Positions 63,193 to 64,000 of a DNA stretch of 64,000 nt are shown piece by piece. The translations under genes and the position numbers were made by a program. Positions within the stretch are counted from its first letter, which is position 1, and each line of letters begins with the position of its first letter. The notes under the pieces were generated by a model. It did no database searches. It was not told where the DNA came from and saw only the letters and a program-made list of their open reading frames with translations. Origin of the DNA: Marinobacter koreensis (GTDB taxonomy: Bacteria > Pseudomonadota > Gammaproteobacteria > Pseudomonadales > Oleiphilaceae); NCBI RefSeq assembly GCF_023156285.1, contig NZ_JAKZAJ010000003.1, forward strand, positions 248,001 through 312,000. Reading direction: 5' to 3'.

Positions 63193-63218
63193 AAACCCCA
63201 GCATCGCTGGGGTTTTTT
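63193..63218. terminator. Terminator between tRNA-Ser and the acylphosphatase gene
   Basis: Stem AAACCCCAGC / GCTGGGGTTT with loop ATC and extra T. It serves tRNA-Ser and could serve the converging acylphosphatase gene. Confidence 0.9.
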
Positions 63219-63222
63219 ATTG

Positions 63223-63501
63223 TCAGTACTTCACGCCAAATGCACTGAATTCGCCGCTGGCGGGTTGCTCTTCCACCTGAATTCCCCGAACCCTGGCCTC
63301 CGGCGGGCCGTCCTGGCACCATTGGTGCAGTTGCCGGAGCGCGTCGGGCGTGCCTTCGGCAACCACCTCTACTCGCCCGTCCGGCAGGTTGCGAGCGTAA
63401 CCGGAAACGCCCAGGCGGTTCGCCTCCTTCTCCGTTGATGCCCGGTAATAGACCCCTTGCACCTTTCCGGAGATCACCATTTTCCAGCGTGTCGTATCCA
63501 T
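63223..63501 (-). CDS. acyP: Acylphosphatase
   Basis: A 92-residue enzyme hydrolysing acyl phosphates. The signature is GKVQGVYYRAST with the catalytic Arg, and GYARNLPDGRVEVVAEG with the catalytic Asn. The full-length ferredoxin-like fold fits the family. It ends 5 bases after the terminator behind tRNA-Ser and diverges from the fructosamine-kinase-type gene. Confidence 0.95.
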   Translation of the reverse strand: MDTTRWKMVISGKVQGVYYRASTEKEANRLGVSGYARNLPDGRVEVVAEGTPDALRQLHQWCQDGPPEARVRGIQVEEQPASGEFSAFGVKY

Positions 63502-63579
63502 GGCAGTCCTTCGGCTCTTTGTCGTGTTAGTCTCAATCTAACGCCGTGACGGGAGGCAGTTCAAGGCAGGGGGGCCGAG

Positions 63580-64000
63580 ATGTTCATCAAACGCAACGCC
63601 ACGGAATTTGCCGATGCGCTGATCTGTGAAGCGGAGGGTCTCACGCGTCTTCGGGAGGCGCTTGAGCAGGCTGGTGTCACGACAGTGCGTGTGCCAGAGG
63701 TCTTTCAGGTGGACGAGACCACGCTGGAAATGACCGGGATCGAGTCGGCGCCCGCAACGCCGGGCACGCTTTCGATGTTGGGCGAGGGCCTGGCCCTGGT
63801 GCATCGTCTGGACCAGGGTAAGTATGGCTGGGGCCAGGATAACTACATCGGCCTCTCGCCACAGCCTAATCGCTGGAGCGATACCTGGGGCGACTTTTTC
63901 GTTCGGGATCGGTTGGGGTATCAGGTCGGCTGTATCCGGGATCGCAAACTCCAAACCGAATTCCGGGATATCCTTGATCGCTACGGCCAGACGCTGGCCG
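63580..64000 (+). CDS. Fructosamine kinase family protein, N-terminal part (runs off the window)
   Basis: The frame starting at the ATG 63580 is open to the window end, giving 140 residues. It begins MFIKRNATEFADALICEAEG and shows the fructosamine-3-kinase-like blocks LALVHRLDQGKYGWGQDNYI and GLSPQPNRWSDTWGDFF. These kinases phosphorylate ketoamine (glycation) products; YniA is the E. coli relative. The catalytic Asp and the rest of the kinase lobe lie outside. The first residues look short, so a start further upstream is possible, but GGGG at 63571-63574 precedes this ATG. Confidence 0.9.
   Translation, partial: MFIKRNATEFADALICEAEGLTRLREALEQAGVTTVRVPEVFQVDETTLEMTGIESAPATPGTLSMLGEGLALVHRLDQGKYGWGQDNYIGLSPQPNRWSDTWGDFFVRDRLGYQVGCIRDRKLQTEFRDILDRYGQTLA

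Overview
The window looks like a chromosomal stretch of a marine gammaproteobacterium of the Marinobacter type. This is judged from protein wording and gene order, not from a search. The basis is a high-50s percent GC appearance, a Pseudomonas-like order gntR-smc-zipA-ligA and flgA/flgM/flgN beside cheV-cheR, a 715-residue FadB with a 391-residue FadA, and the divergent gltA / sdhCDAB-sucAB-lpd-sucCD arrangement. Almost every base belongs to ordinary, densely packed genes. I see no insertion sequence, prophage, CRISPR array, rRNA operon or integron.

Region by region. 1-3264: start of acetate kinase behind a membrane GGDEF-EAL protein, then a divergent 53-residue membrane protein resembling the cbb3 oxidase subunit CcoM, under a near-perfect ANR/FNR box. 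3288-7529: tRNA-Glu, a sugar-epimerase-like protein, a small CbiX-type chelatase, a DUF924 protein, an exported murein L,D-transpeptidase, tRNA-Gly and a MOSC protein. 7526-11567: the ABC-F ATPase Uup, a Cys-rich conserved protein, a universal stress protein and a secreted helical protein. 12000-21749: fadBA beta-oxidation operon, topA, a 3-hydroxyisobutyrate-dehydrogenase-type reductase, a damaged M48 protease/pilin fusion and an erythromycin-esterase-like protein. 21816-34883: a nearly complete TCA-cycle block (gltA on the minus strand; sdhCDAB, sucAB, lpdA, sucCD on the plus strand).

35038-47478: trpS with an extra four-cysteine motif, scpA-scpB, rluB, a second diguanylate cyclase, then gntR-smc-zipA-ligA, covering chromosome condensation, cell division and DNA joining. 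47662-53648: a large lipoprotein with Calx-beta-like and propeller-like parts, then the minus-strand set ppiA-mnmC-CBS protein. 53867-58386: a c-di-GMP-receptor-like (MshEN) chimera beside the flagellar genes flgN, flgM and flgA, divergent from cheV-cheR. Both flgM and cheV have textbook sigma-28 promoters. 58390-64000: an MFS transporter, flavin reductase and NhaR-type regulator; a small conserved protein; a ChrR-type cupin and an isochorismatase-fold hydrolase; tRNA-Ser; acylphosphatase; and the start of a fructosamine-kinase-family protein.

I did not find a clear, previously undescribed multi-gene system. The best leads are the MshEN chimera next to flgN (53867-54622), the ANR-controlled CcoM-like microprotein (3024-3264), the decayed protease-pilin fusion (19520-20313) and the predicted Fe-S motif in TrpRS (35038-36252).
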